Shown here: piece after piece, positions 33,751 to 41,925 of the stretch
Layout: every line of letters begins with the position of its first letter
Numbering within the stretch: position 1 is the stretch's first letter
From: Mycobacterium sp. 050128
GTDB lineage: Bacteria > Actinomycetota > Actinomycetes > Mycobacteriales > Mycobacteriaceae
Assembly: GCF_036409155.1 (NCBI RefSeq)
Contig: NZ_JAZGLW010000005.1
Location: forward strand, 186,001 to 250,000
Length of the DNA: 64,000 nt
Direction of reading: 5' to 3'
Made by a program: the position numbers and the translations under genes
The notes under the pieces: generated by a model
The model's input: only the letters and a program-made list of their open reading frames with translations
What the model was told of the DNA's origin: nothing
Database searches by the model: none

Positions 33751-33968
33751 CGTCACGCCCGGCTTCGCCGCGCTCGCGACCGTCACTGGGCACTATGGTG
33801 ACGGCCCGTCACGCCCGGCTTCGCCGCGCTCGCGACCGTCACTAGGCACTATGGTGACGGCCCGCAGCGCCCGGCTTCGCCGCGCTCGCGACCGTCACTG
33901 GGCACTATGGTGACGGCCCGCAGCGCCCGGCTTCGCCGCGCTCGCGACCGTCACTAGGCTTTGGTGAA
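33751..33968. repeat. 56-bp tandem repeat, about four copies (VNTR-like)
   Basis: Units start at 33751, 33807, 33863 and 33919, giving an exact 56-base period. The shared core is GGCTTCGCCGCGCTCGCGAC followed by CGTCACT and GGCACTATGGTGACGGCCCG. The fourth unit is slightly shortened and runs into the FAH gene start. Units differ at a few positions (CGTCACGCCC in two, CGCAGCGCCC in two; TGGGC or TAGGC). CCGTCAC and GTGACGG within each unit form a 7-bp hairpin. The array lies between divergent genes and so may affect both promoters. Copy number may vary among strains. Confidence 0.92.
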
Positions 33969-34768
33969 TGCGCCTAGGTCGAATCGCCAGTCCGGATGGT
34001 GTCTCCTTCGTCAGCATCGAGGGTCCGCTGGAGGATCCCAGCGCGATGACTGCCCGTGAGATCGCCGAGCACCCGTTCGGCACCCCGACGTTCACCGGCC
34101 GCTCATGGCCGGTCGCCGACGTCCGGCTGCTGGCACCGATGCTGGCCGGCAAGGTGGTGTGCGTCGGCAAGAACTACACCGACCACATCGCCGAAATGGC
34201 AAGCTTCGCAACGGGCCCGGCCGCGGCCGATCCGATCATCTTCCTCAAGCCCAACACCTCCATCATCGGACCGAACGTGCCGATTCGCTTGCCCGCCAAC
34301 GCATCACCCGTGCACTTCGAAGGGGAGCTGGCTGTGGTCATCGGCCGGCCGTGCAAGGACGTGCCCGCCGCCCAGGCCGCCGACAACATCTTGGGCTACA
34401 CAATCGCCAATGACGTGTCGGCGCGCGATCAGCAGCAGGCCGACGGTCAGTGGACTCGCGCCAAGGGTCACGACACCTTCTGCCCGGTGGGTCCCTGGGT
34501 CGTCACCGATGTCGACCCGGCCGACCTCGCGTTGCGCACCGAGGTCAACGGCCAAGTCAAGCAGGACAGTCGCACCTCGCTGATGATTCACGACGTCGGC
34601 GCCATCGTGGAATGGATCTCTGCGGTGATGACCCTGCTGCCCGGTGACCTCATCCTCACCGGGACGCCGGCCGGCGTCGGCCCCATCGACGACGGCGACA
34701 CCGTGGCCGTTTCCATCGAGGGCATCGGCACCTTGTCCAATCCCGTGGTCCGCAAAGGAAAGTCGTGA
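33968..34768 (+). CDS. Fumarylacetoacetate-hydrolase-family protein (Rv2993c-type)
   Basis: This 266-residue FAH-superfamily enzyme cleaves C-C bonds in, or isomerises, 2-oxo-dienoates and acylpyruvates using a divalent metal. The metal site is in [12 protein letters not shown] (Glu, Glu) and [11 protein letters not shown] (Asp). Other family segments are [25 protein letters not shown] and [10 protein letters not shown]. The exact substrate is not evident, and no aromatic catabolism genes are beside it. The ATG is at 33968, right at the end of the tandem repeat array. Its stop overlaps the GTG of gltX (GTGA), so the array lies in the promoter region of this two-gene unit. Confidence 0.9.
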   Translation: MRLGRIASPDGVSFVSIEGPLEDPSAMTAREIAEHPFGTPTFTGRSWPVADVRLLAPMLAGKVVCVGKNYTDHIAEMASFATGPAAADPIIFLKPNTSIIGPNVPIRLPANASPVHFEGELAVVIGRPCKDVPAAQAADNILGYTIANDVSARDQQQADGQWTRAKGHDTFCPVGPWVVTDVDPADLALRTEVNGQVKQDSRTSLMIHDVGAIVEWISAVMTLLPGDLILTGTPAGVGPIDDGDTVAVSIEGIGTLSNPVVRKGKS

Positions 34769-36231
34769 CCGCGCCGGGGACTGTCCGGGTTCGCTTCTGC
34801 CCGTCGCCCACCGGCATCCCGCACGTCGGGATGGTCCGCACCGCGTTGTTCAACTGGGCCTACGCCCGGCACACCGGCGGCACCTTCGTCTTTCGCATCG
34901 AGGACACCGACGCCGAGCGCGACAGCGAGGAAAGCTATCTGGCGCTGCTCGACGCGTTGCGTTGGCTCGGGCTGGATTGGGACGAGGGGCCCGAGGTCGG
35001 TGGACCCCACGCCCCGTACCGGCAGTCGCAGCGCAGTGACATCTACCGCGAGGTGGTGGACAAGCTGCTCGCCGCGGGTGAGGCCTACCATGCGTTTTCG
35101 ACGCCCGAGGAGGTCGAAGCCAGACATGTCGCCGCCGGTCGCAATCCCAAACTGGGCTACGACAACTACGACCGCGAGCTGACCGCGGAGCAGCGCGCGG
35201 CGTATCTGGCCGAGGGCCGTAAGCCGGTGGTGCGGCTGCGCATGCCCGACAAAGACCTCGCGTGGGATGACCTGGTGCGCGGGCCCACCACCTTCGCGGC
35301 GGGCTCGGTGCCCGATTTCGCACTGACCCGCGCCAGCGGAGATCCCTTATATACCTTGGTCAACCCGTGCGACGACGCGCTGATGAAGATCACCCATGTG
35401 CTGCGCGGCGAGGACCTGCTGCCGTCGACGCCGCGTCAGCTGGCGTTGCACCAGGCGTTGATCCGGATCGGGGTTGCCGAACGCGTCCCGGAATTCGCGC
35501 ACCTGCCAACGGTATTGGGGGAGGGCACGAAAAAGCTGTCCAAGCGTGACCCGCAGTCCAATCTCTTCGCCCACCGCGACCGCGGCTTCATCCCCGAGGG
35601 ACTGCTGAATTACCTTGCGCTGCTGGGCTGGGCGATCGCCGACGATCACGACCTGTTCAGCCTCGACGAAATGGTGGCCGCGTTCGACGTCGTCGACGTC
35701 AACTCCAACCCGGCCCGCTTCGATCAGAAGAAGGCCGACGCGCTCAACGCCGAACATATCCGGATGCTCGACGTGGCCGACTTCACCGGCAGGCTGCGTG
35801 ACTACTTCGCCGTGCACGGTCACCGCCTGGGGCTCGACGAGGCGGAATTCGCCTTCGCGGCCGAGCTGGTGCAAACCCGCATCGTGGTGCTCGGCGACGC
35901 GTGGGACTTGCTGAAGTTTCTCAACGACGACGAATACGCGATCGACCCCAAGGCCGCCGCCAAGGAGCTGGGTCCGGATGCGGGCGCGGTGCTGGACGCC
36001 GCGCTGACGGCGCTGCAGGGAGTGACGGACTGGACCGTGGCCGCGATCGAGGAGGCGCTCAAGACCGCGCTGATCGACGGGCTGGCGCTCAAACCGCGCA
36101 AGGCGTTCGGCCCGATCCGGGTCGCCGCGACCGGGACGACGATCAGCCCGCCGCTGTTCGAGTCGCTGCAGCTGCTCGGTCGTGACCGGAGCCTGGGGCG
36201 GCTGGGGGCGGCGCGGCAAGAGGCGGTCTAA
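34765..36231 (+). CDS. gltX: Glutamyl-tRNA synthetase (non-discriminating type expected)
   Basis: This class I glutamyl-tRNA synthetase has 488 residues. The HIGH-type motif is [18 protein letters not shown] and the KMSKS-type motif is KKLSKRDPQ (about residues 255-260). The catalytic Rossmann domain and a helical anticodon-binding domain follow in normal order. No glutaminyl-tRNA synthetase is seen, and gatCAB is in the same window, so this enzyme probably charges both tRNA-Glu and tRNA-Gln with glutamate. tRNA-Gln and tRNA-Glu genes lie directly downstream. GTG at 34765 overlaps the preceding stop. Confidence 0.96.
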   Translation: MTAPGTVRVRFCPSPTGIPHVGMVRTALFNWAYARHTGGTFVFRIEDTDAERDSEESYLALLDALRWLGLDWDEGPEVGGPHAPYRQSQRSDIYREVVDKLLAAGEAYHAFSTPEEVEARHVAAGRNPKLGYDNYDRELTAEQRAAYLAEGRKPVVRLRMPDKDLAWDDLVRGPTTFAAGSVPDFALTRASGDPLYTLVNPCDDALMKITHVLRGEDLLPSTPRQLALHQALIRIGVAERVPEFAHLPTVLGEGTKKLSKRDPQSNLFAHRDRGFIPEGLLNYLALLGWAIADDHDLFSLDEMVAAFDVVDVNSNPARFDQKKADALNAEHIRMLDVADFTGRLRDYFAVHGHRLGLDEAEFAFAAELVQTRIVVLGDAWDLLKFLNDDEYAIDPKAAAKELGPDAGAVLDAALTALQGVTDWTVAAIEEALKTALIDGLALKPRKAFGPIRVAATGTTISPPLFESLQLLGRDRSLGRLGAARQEAV

Positions 36232-36324
36232 ATCTTTGGTAGTCTGCACTGCGGTTTGCAAAGGCCGACAACGGCTGGCGGCGGCGGACTCCCAGGCTGG
36301 TGACAGCCGTTGAAGAAGTACGGG

Positions 36325-36347
36325 AAACCGCTCTGAACAGCGGTTTT
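36325..36347 (+). terminator. Hairpin between gltX and tRNA-Gln
   Basis: AAACCGCT and AGCGGTTT form a perfect 8-bp stem around the loop CTGAAC, with one further T after the stem. It lies 94 bases past the gltX stop and 11 bases before tRNA-Gln. It may terminate gltX transcripts or mark the 5' side of the tRNA transcript. Confidence 0.5.
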
Positions 36348-36357
36348 AGGCAGCCAA

Positions 36358-36429
36358 TGGGGTATGGTGTAATTGGCAACACAGCTGATTCTGGTTCAGC
36401 CATTCTAGGTTCGAGTCCTGGTACCCCAG
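36358..36429 (+). tRNA. tRNA-Gln (anticodon CUG)
   Basis: A cloverleaf folds from 36358 to 36429. The acceptor stem is TGGGGTA / TACCCCA, the anticodon stem GCTGA / TCAGC with loop TTCTGGT, and the T-arm contains GGTTCGAGTCC. The anticodon CTG reads CAG glutamine codons. No CCA is encoded. It lies downstream of gltX, whose product probably mis-acylates it with Glu before GatCAB corrects the charge. Confidence 0.95.
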
Positions 36430-36513
36430 CGAAATCCGTCGGGCTGTAAGCAGATGCCGAGTGATTAGGTGGCCCCCGTCGGGTGAGCTATGCTGGCAGC
36501 TCGGATCGGTTCT

Positions 36514-36586
36514 GGCCCCGTCGTCTAGCGGCCTAGGACGCCGCCCTCTCACGGCGGTAGCGTGGGTTCGAATCCCATCGGGGCTA
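36514..36586 (+). tRNA. tRNA-Glu (anticodon CUC)
   Basis: A cloverleaf folds from 36514 to 36586. The acceptor stem is GGCCCCG / CGGGGCT with a G-U pair at the end, the anticodon stem CCGCC / GGCGG with loop CTCTCAC, and the T-arm GGGTTCGAATCCC. The anticodon CTC reads GAG glutamate codons. A TATGCT hexamer 20 bases upstream could be the -10 element of its own promoter. No CCA is encoded. Confidence 0.95.
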
Positions 36587-36591
36587 CATAT

Positions 36592-37104
36592 TTACTGGCC
36601 GGTCCCCAGCGCGGCCGGTGCGGTGGAACCACCCACCGGCATCGGCGGCAATCCCAGTTTGCGGTGATCCCACGAGCGCGCGCGCCGCGCGACGATGCGC
36701 ACGCAGACGCGCTTGTTCATCATCTGCTCGACGAACGGCTTCATCTCGTCGGTGTAGGGGCCGGTGTAGCGCTCCCACACGCTGACGCCGACCCGGTGCG
36801 CGACGTCCGGATCGTCGACGATCTCCGCCACGCCTTCGAAGGACACCCCGCGCAGCGTGTCGTAGGTGTCGCCGTCCTCGATCAAAAACGTCACCCGCGG
36901 GTCCCGCGTCAGGTTGACCGCCTTCTGCGACTTGGCCTTGGTCTCGATCCAGATCTCGCCGTCGACGACGGCGTACCACATGGCGGTCAGGTGCGGCTGG
37001 CCGTCGCGTCCGATGGTGGCCATCGTTCCGGTGCGGCTCTTGACGACGAAGTCAGCGATCTCGTCCTCCGACATGACGATGCTCGCGCGCTGATTGGTTC
37101 CCAT
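36592..37104 (-). CDS. Pyridoxamine-oxidase-like split-barrel protein (Rv2991-type, F420 or flavin binding)
   Basis: This 170-residue split beta-barrel protein of the PNPOx/FDOR superfamily has GTMATIGRDGQPHLTAMWYAVVDGEIWIET at the cofactor-binding strands. KSQKAVNLTRDPRVTFLIED and the segment YTGPYTDE follow. Mycobacterial members of this group bind F420, FMN or haem-related cofactors, and the present one resembles F420-dependent B-type enzymes; the substrate is unknown. The stop is only 5 bases from the tRNA-Glu 3' end on the other strand. It lies 42 bases downstream of the IclR gene on the same strand. Confidence 0.82.
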   Translation of the reverse strand: MGTNQRASIVMSEDEIADFVVKSRTGTMATIGRDGQPHLTAMWYAVVDGEIWIETKAKSQKAVNLTRDPRVTFLIEDGDTYDTLRGVSFEGVAEIVDDPDVAHRVGVSVWERYTGPYTDEMKPFVEQMMNKRVCVRIVARRARSWDHRKLGLPPMPVGGSTAPAALGTGQ

Positions 37105-37146
37105 CGCGTCAGTGTTGCAGGTCGGATTTCGATCTGCACCGGCGCC

Positions 37147-37848
37147 TTACAGACGGCGAGCGATGGCGTCGGCGGCCGAGAGAAGGTCGGCGGCCCAGCG
37201 CGCCCCTGGGCGCCGGCCGATGCGGTCGATGGGCCCCGACACCGAGATGGCGGCGACGACCACGCCGCGACCGTCGCGCACCGGCGCCGAGACGCTCGCG
37301 ACTCCCGGCTCGCGCTCCGCAACGCTTTGCGCCCAACCGCGCCGGCGTACTTCCGCCAGCGTCCGGTCGGTGAACTTCGCCGCCGGCAGCACCGCTTGTT
37401 GAGTGGCGACATCGCTGTGTGCCAGCAAGACTTTGGCCCCCGAGCCCGCCGTCATCGGCAGCCGCGCGCCGACCGGAACCGTATCGCGAAGGCCCGCAGA
37501 CGGTTCCAGGGCGGCCACACAAACCCGCGACGTGCCCTCGCGTCGGTACAGCTGCACGCTTTCGCCGGTGGTCTCGCGCAATTGGGCCAGTACCGCGGCA
37601 CCGGCCGCCAGCAACGGGTCGTTGACGTGCGCGGCGAGTTCGCTCAGCGCGGGACCCAGCTGCCAGCGCCCTTCGTCGTCACGCGCCAGCAGGCGATGTA
37701 CCTCCAGCGCGGCGGCCAGCCGGTAGGTGGTGGCCCGCGGAAATCCGGTTCGCTCGCACAGTTCGGCTAACCCGCAGGGAGATTCCGCGACCGTTTGCAG
37801 CACATCCACGGCTTTATCCAGAACGCCGATACCGCTATGCTGTCTCAT
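37147..37848 (-). CDS. IclR-family regulator divergent from leuCD (Rv2989/LtbR-type)
   Basis: This 233-residue IclR-type regulator has an N-terminal winged helix-turn-helix (about 8-60: GVLDKAVDVLQTVAE, GLAELCERTGFPRATTYRL). The C-terminal effector domain contains GESVQLYRREG and ISVSGPIDRIG. In corynebacteria and streptomycetes the IclR protein encoded divergently from leuCD (LtbR, NdgR) controls leucine synthesis, so the same role is likely here. A 7-bp inverted repeat overlaps its start codon, suggesting autoregulation. Confidence 0.9.
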   Translation of the reverse strand: MRQHSGIGVLDKAVDVLQTVAESPCGLAELCERTGFPRATTYRLAAALEVHRLLARDDEGRWQLGPALSELAAHVNDPLLAAGAAVLAQLRETTGESVQLYRREGTSRVCVAALEPSAGLRDTVPVGARLPMTAGSGAKVLLAHSDVATQQAVLPAAKFTDRTLAEVRRRGWAQSVAEREPGVASVSAPVRDGRGVVVAAISVSGPIDRIGRRPGARWAADLLSAADAIARRL

Positions 37849-37877
37849 AAAGAGATACTAGCGTCTCGCATTATGAG
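37844..37877. promoter_or_regulatory. Inverted repeat in the iclR-leuC intergenic region (probable operator)
   Basis: CTCATAA (37844-37850) and TTATGAG (37871-37877) form a perfect 7-bp inverted repeat separated by 20 bases, with GAGA and TCTC inside. It overlaps the regulator start codon and sits 58 bases before the chosen leuC start, so one bound protein could control both genes. Assignment to the IclR protein is inferred from position. Confidence 0.6.
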
Positions 37878-37934
37878 AGCACAGCCCAAGTTGACGGCGA
37901 GCCGCGAATGAGGCGAATAGAGGCGAATTTCACA

Positions 37935-39383
37935 ATGGGAACCACCGCACCCGGCGGTAAGCCGCGCACCCTGGCCGAAAAGGTTTGGGACGACCACGTT
38001 GTGGTATCCGGCTCGACGGGCTCGACAGGTGAGGGGGCCGGCGCACCCGACTTGATTTACATCGACCTGCATTTGGTGCACGAGGTCACCAGCCCGCAGG
38101 CGTTTGACGGCCTGCGTCTGGCCGGCCGCCCAGTGCATCGGCCAGATCTGACGCTGGCCACCGAGGACCACAACGTGCCGACCGTCGACATCGACAAGCC
38201 GATCGCCGACCCGGTATCGCGCACTCAGGTCGAGACATTGCGGCGCAACTGCGCCGAATTCGGTGTGCGGTTGCATCCGATGGGCGACATCGACCAGGGC
38301 ATCGTGCATGTCGTCGGACCCCAATTGGGGCTGACCCAACCGGGAATGACGATTGTCTGTGGGGACAGTCACACGTCCACCCATGGAGCATTTGGCGCGT
38401 TGGCGATGGGCATCGGCACCTCGGAGGTCGAGCATGTGCTGGCCACCCAGACATTGCCGTTGCGCCCCTTCAAAACAATGGCGGTCAACGTCGACGGTGA
38501 ATTACAGCCCGGTGTTACGGCCAAGGACATCATCCTCGCGCTGATCGCCAAGATCGGCACCGGCGGTGGGCAAGGCCATGTCATCGAATACCGGGGCAGC
38601 GCGATCGAATCGCTGTCCATGGAAGGCCGGATGACGGTCTGCAACATGAGTATCGAAGCCGGAGCGCGGGCCGGAATGGTGGCACCGGACGAGACCACCT
38701 ACGAATTCCTGCGGGGGCGCCCGCACGCGCCGACCGGTGCGCAGTGGGACGCCGCGCTGCACTATTGGCGACAGCTTCGCACGGACGACGGTGCCGTCTT
38801 CGACACCGAGGTCTATCTGGACGCGGAGTCGTTGACCCCGTTCGTCACCTGGGGCACCAATCCGGGCCAGGGCGTGCCGTTGAGTGCGGCGGTGCCGGAC
38901 CCCGAATTGATGACCAACGACGACGAGCGGCAGGCCGCCGAGAAAGCGTTGGCGTATATGGACCTTCGGCCGGGCATGCCGATGCGCGAGATCGCCGTCG
39001 ATGCGGTGTTCGTCGGGTCCTGTACCAACGGTCGTATCGAAGATCTGCGGGTGGTGGCCGACGTGCTGCGCGGTCGCACGGTGGCCCAGGGCGTGCGAAT
39101 GCTGGTGGTGCCGGGCTCGATGCGGGTGCGCGCGCAAGCCGAAGCCGAAGGCCTCGGTGAGGTATTCACCGCCGCCGGCGCGGAATGGCGGCAGGCCGGC
39201 TGTTCGATGTGCCTGGGCATGAACCCCGATCAGCTTGCGCCCGGCGAGCGTTGCGCCGCGACGTCCAACCGCAACTTCGAAGGGCGGCAGGGCAAAGGCG
39301 GCCGTACGCATTTGGTATCGCCGGCCGTCGCGGCGGCAACCGCGGTCCGCGGCACATTGTCTACCCCGGCCGACTTGAACTGA
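37935..39383 (+). CDS. leuC: 3-isopropylmalate dehydratase large subunit
   Basis: LeuC (482 residues) is the aconitase-family subunit carrying the 4Fe-4S cluster. It isomerises 2-isopropylmalate to 3-isopropylmalate with LeuD. Cluster cysteines are in [12 protein letters not shown] and [19 protein letters not shown] and [13 protein letters not shown] form the active site. The ATG at 37935 is preceded by GAGGCG and matches the usual N-terminus; an in-frame ATG at 37908 would add 9 residues. A Ser/Gly-rich stretch ([15 protein letters not shown], near residue 25) looks longer than in the M. tuberculosis protein as I recall it. Confidence 0.96.
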   Translation: MGTTAPGGKPRTLAEKVWDDHVVVSGSTGSTGEGAGAPDLIYIDLHLVHEVTSPQAFDGLRLAGRPVHRPDLTLATEDHNVPTVDIDKPIADPVSRTQVETLRRNCAEFGVRLHPMGDIDQGIVHVVGPQLGLTQPGMTIVCGDSHTSTHGAFGALAMGIGTSEVEHVLATQTLPLRPFKTMAVNVDGELQPGVTAKDIILALIAKIGTGGGQGHVIEYRGSAIESLSMEGRMTVCNMSIEAGARAGMVAPDETTYEFLRGRPHAPTGAQWDAALHYWRQLRTDDGAVFDTEVYLDAESLTPFVTWGTNPGQGVPLSAAVPDPELMTNDDERQAAEKALAYMDLRPGMPMREIAVDAVFVGSCTNGRIEDLRVVADVLRGRTVAQGVRMLVVPGSMRVRAQAEAEGLGEVFTAAGAEWRQAGCSMCLGMNPDQLAPGERCAATSNRNFEGRQGKGGRTHLVSPAVAAATAVRGTLSTPADLN

Positions 39384-39403
39384 AAACGAAATCGAGGACG
39401 AAG

Positions 39404-40000
39404 ATGGAAGCCTTTCACACCCACACCGGGATTGGCGTGCCGCTGCGGCGCTCCAATGTCGACACCGACCAGATCATTCCCGCGGTCTATTTGAAGCGCG
39501 TCACCCGAACCGGTTTCGACGACGGCTTGTTCGCGACGTGGCGCTCGGATCCGTCATTCGTGCTCAACCTCAGTCCATTTGACCGAGGTTCGGTCTTGGT
39601 TGCCGGACCCGACTTCGGGACCGGATCATCGCGCGAGCACGCGGTGTGGGCGTTGATGGACTACGGGTTCCGGGTAGTCATCTCATCTCGATTCGGTGAC
39701 ATTTTTCGGGGCAACGCGGGCAAGGCGGGGCTGCTGGCGGCCGAAGTCAGCCAAGACGGTGTCGAACTGCTTTGGAAGCTGATCGAGCAGAGTCCAGGAC
39801 TGGAAATCACTGCCAATCTTCAAGATCGAAATATCACCGCGGGAACGACGGTGTTGCCGTTCAAGATTGACGACCACACCGCGTGGCGACTGCTCGAAGG
39901 ACTCGACGATATAGGCCTTACGCTGCAGAAACTCGACCAGATCGAATCTTTTGAATCGGCCCGTCCGGACTGGAAACCGCGCACGCTACCCGCCCCGTGA
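39404..40000 (+). CDS. leuD: 3-isopropylmalate dehydratase small subunit
   Basis: LeuD (198 residues) is the swivel-domain partner of LeuC. It has the family start [24 protein letters not shown] and the substrate loop [17 protein letters not shown]. The ATG at 39404 follows CGAGGACG. It lies 20 bases downstream of leuC and ends the leucine operon just before a strong hairpin. Confidence 0.96.
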   Translation: MEAFHTHTGIGVPLRRSNVDTDQIIPAVYLKRVTRTGFDDGLFATWRSDPSFVLNLSPFDRGSVLVAGPDFGTGSSREHAVWALMDYGFRVVISSRFGDIFRGNAGKAGLLAAEVSQDGVELLWKLIEQSPGLEITANLQDRNITAGTTVLPFKIDDHTAWRLLEGLDDIGLTLQKLDQIESFESARPDWKPRTLPAP

Positions 40001-40006
40001 ACGGTT

Positions 40007-40032
40007 GATCGGGGTGTGAATTCACCCCGATC
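40007..40032 (+). terminator. Terminator hairpin after leuCD
   Basis: GATCGGGGTG and CACCCCGATC form a perfect 10-bp stem around TGAATT, starting 7 bases after the leuD stop. There is no U-tract, as is common for mycobacterial terminators. It separates leuCD from hupB. Confidence 0.75.
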
Positions 40033-40214
40033 GCCTTAGGAAGCAAGGCTTATTATTCGCCTGCGTCACCGACCAAGGGCGGCAAGCAGATTCCGGAATT
40101 TCCTGTCGTATAGCCGTGAAATTGCGCGTGGCGCTTGGCAATTTGCTGGGTGAGGGTTTACCGTGTTCGCTAGTCGGTTCCCAAAATGGGACCACTGGCT
40201 TCGGAGGGTTTTGG

Positions 40215-40838
40215 ATGAACAAAGCAGAGCTCATAGATGTGCTCACACAGAAATTGGGCTCGGACCGTCGGCAGGCGACCGCCGCCGTCGAGAATGTTGT
40301 CGACACCATTGTGCGTGCGGTGCACAAGGGCGACAGCGTGACCATCACCGGGTTCGGTGTGTTCGAACAACGGCGCCGCGCAGCGCGTGTCGCCCGCAAC
40401 CCGCGTACCGGTGAGACGGTGAAGGTAAAGCCGACGTCCGTCCCCGCGTTCCGCCCGGGTGCTCAATTCAAAGCGGTTGTTGCTGGCGCACAGCGCCTCC
40501 CGTCGGAAGGACCGGCCGTGAAACGTGGTGTTGTCGCAGGAGCAGCCAAGAAGGTTGCCAAGAAGGCTCCCGCCAAGAAGGCTGCGGTGAAGAAGGCCGC
40601 GACCAAGGCTCCCGCCAAGAAGGCCGCTACCAAGGCGCCGGCTAAGAAGGCCGTGACCAAGGCTCCGGTCAAGAAGGCCGCTACCAAGGCCCCGGTCAAG
40701 AAGGCCGCGACCAAGGCTCCGGTCAAGAAGGCCGCGACCAAGGCTCCGGTGCGCAAGGCCGCAACCAAGGCCCCGGCCAAGAAGGTCGCGAAGAAGGCTC
40801 CGGCCAAGAAGGCCGCCGCCAAGCGCGGTCGCAAGTAA
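40215..40838 (+). CDS. hupB: DNA-binding protein HU with histone-H1-like tail
   Basis: HupB (207 residues) is a nucleoid protein. The N-terminal HU fold (about 1-90) has [37 protein letters not shown] for the DNA-binding arm, and [11 protein letters not shown]. The tail (about 105-207) is almost wholly Lys, Ala, Pro and Thr, with seven 9-residue [13 protein letters not shown] repeats (residues 126-188) ending in AAAKRGRK. The tail binds DNA and is a target of lysine modification in mycobacteria. The ATG at 40215 has GGAGGG 7 bases upstream. About 210 bases of mostly noncoding sequence separate it from leuD, consistent with its own promoter. Confidence 0.96.
   Translation: MNKAELIDVLTQKLGSDRRQATAAVENVVDTIVRAVHKGDSVTITGFGVFEQRRRAARVARNPRTGETVKVKPTSVPAFRPGAQFKAVVAGAQRLPSEGPAVKRGVVAGAAKKVAKKAPAKKAAVKKAATKAPAKKAATKAPAKKAVTKAPVKKAATKAPVKKAATKAPVKKAATKAPVRKAATKAPAKKVAKKAPAKKAAAKRGRK
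40590..40778 (+). repeat. 27-bp in-frame tandem repeat in the hupB tail (seven units)
   Basis: Seven consecutive 27-base units encode [27 protein letters not shown], three copies of KKAATKAPV and [12 protein letters not shown] identity between the central units is very high (AAGAAGGCCGCGACCAAGGC), so replication slippage could change the tail length by 9 residues without breaking the frame. Confidence 0.85.
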
Positions 40839-40858
40839 GTCAACCGAGTTCAAACGCG

Positions 40859-40898
40859 AATACCCTTCGGGGCGGCATTGCTGCCCCCGAAGGGTATT
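40859..40898. terminator. Bidirectional terminator between hupB and mutT1
   Basis: AATACCCTTCGGGG and CCCCGAAGGGTATT form a perfect 14-bp stem with loop CGGCATTGCTGC. A short T stretch follows in the plus direction, and the AT-rich stem base gives an A/T tail on both sides. It lies between two convergent genes and can end both transcripts. Confidence 0.9.
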
Positions 40899-40905
40899 TC
40901 GTGTG

Positions 40906-41853
40906 TCAGGCCCGAACGTTGGCGGCCAGCGCGCCGCCGATGTGGTCGGCCGCCACCAGACGGCCGTTGGACAGCGACAGCACCCAGGTGCTGCCTTTGT
41001 GATTGCGTGACTTGTCCGGATCCACTCCGTCGCGTTCGCACCACCACGTGATCAGGTCCGGAATTACCTTGCCCTGCGTACAGATCACCGGTGTGCCCTC
41101 GTGTTCGGCGATGCGCAGCATCCGGTGCCGGCCCCGTTTGGGACTCTTGGCGTAAGCCTCTTCGGTGAGCGTGGACTCGCTCTCGATGCTCACACCCAGT
41201 TCCTCGGCGAGTGGTTCAACCGTCTGGTGGCAGCGCACCCGATCGGCGGCATACACGTCGGTGGCGCCGAACGCCATCAGCTGGGCGACCAACGCCTCGG
41301 CTTGCGCACGTCCTCTTTTGTCCAACGGTCGCTCGGTGTCGTCTCCGGAAAAGCGTGACTTCCGGCCTGCGGTGCCGTGCCGCACCACCAACAGGGTACG
41401 TGTGTCTGCAGGTTGTTTTGTAAAGCGCCGCAACACGTTTCGGTCCTGGGCGTAGTCGAGCTTCTTCATCGCGGCGTCGACGGGCAACCAGATCAATTCG
41501 TCGACCTCTTTGCCCGGTACGAATTTGCCACCAGTGCTGCGCGCCGCCCAGTAGTACACCTTTTTGACACCCGCGTCGATCGGATAGCTCACCTTGGCCA
41601 GCCGCCGGCCCAGGACGGCGTGGTGCCCGGTCTCCTCCAGTACTTCGCGTACCGCGGCCACGGGTGCCGTTTCGCCGGGGTCCACTTTGCCCTTGGGCAA
41701 CGACCAGTCGTCGTAGCGGGGACGGTGGATGAGAGCGATCTCGAGCTCGGGGTTGTCCGAATCAGCACTGCTGTGTCGCCACAGCACCGCGCCCGCGGCG
41801 TAGACGATCCGCTTTCCTGAACGCCGACCGCCTGACGAGTTCTGGTCCGACAC
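40906..41853 (-). CDS. mutT1: MutT1-type Nudix hydrolase with C-terminal histidine phosphatase domain
   Basis: This 315-residue two-domain protein removes oxidised guanine nucleotides. The Nudix box is [20 protein letters not shown] followed by TG (about 55-77). The C-terminal phosphoglycerate-mutase-like domain starts with [10 protein letters not shown], with later ADRVRCHQT and VICTQGK, where mycobacterial MutT1 uses the His phosphatase fold. GTG at 41853 begins [11 protein letters not shown], the natural start by comparison with the M. tuberculosis protein; in-frame codons upstream add 14 residues. It lies 72 bases downstream of ppk on the same strand. Confidence 0.92.
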   Translation of the reverse strand: MSDQNSSGGRRSGKRIVYAAGAVLWRHSSADSDNPELEIALIHRPRYDDWSLPKGKVDPGETAPVAAVREVLEETGHHAVLGRRLAKVSYPIDAGVKKVYYWAARSTGGKFVPGKEVDELIWLPVDAAMKKLDYAQDRNVLRRFTKQPADTRTLLVVRHGTAGRKSRFSGDDTERPLDKRGRAQAEALVAQLMAFGATDVYAADRVRCHQTVEPLAEELGVSIESESTLTEEAYAKSPKRGRHRMLRIAEHEGTPVICTQGKVIPDLITWWCERDGVDPDKSRNHKGSTWVLSLSNGRLVAADHIGGALAANVRA

Positions 41854-41925
41854 CACACTCCTGCAGGTCAATTCGGCCAGCGCCACGCCGGCCATTGGGT
41901 GGCCTGGAAAATTACCACATGGGCG

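Noticed and set aside
33751..33968. Possible CRISPR array
   Set aside because: The units are directly abutting 56-bp copies with no unique spacers, and no cas genes are present, so it is a tandem repeat.
37873..37911. A 12-codon frame upstream of leuC as a leader peptide for attenuation
   Set aside because: It encodes [12 protein letters not shown] with a single Leu and no following terminator hairpin, so an attenuator is not supported; operator control is more likely.
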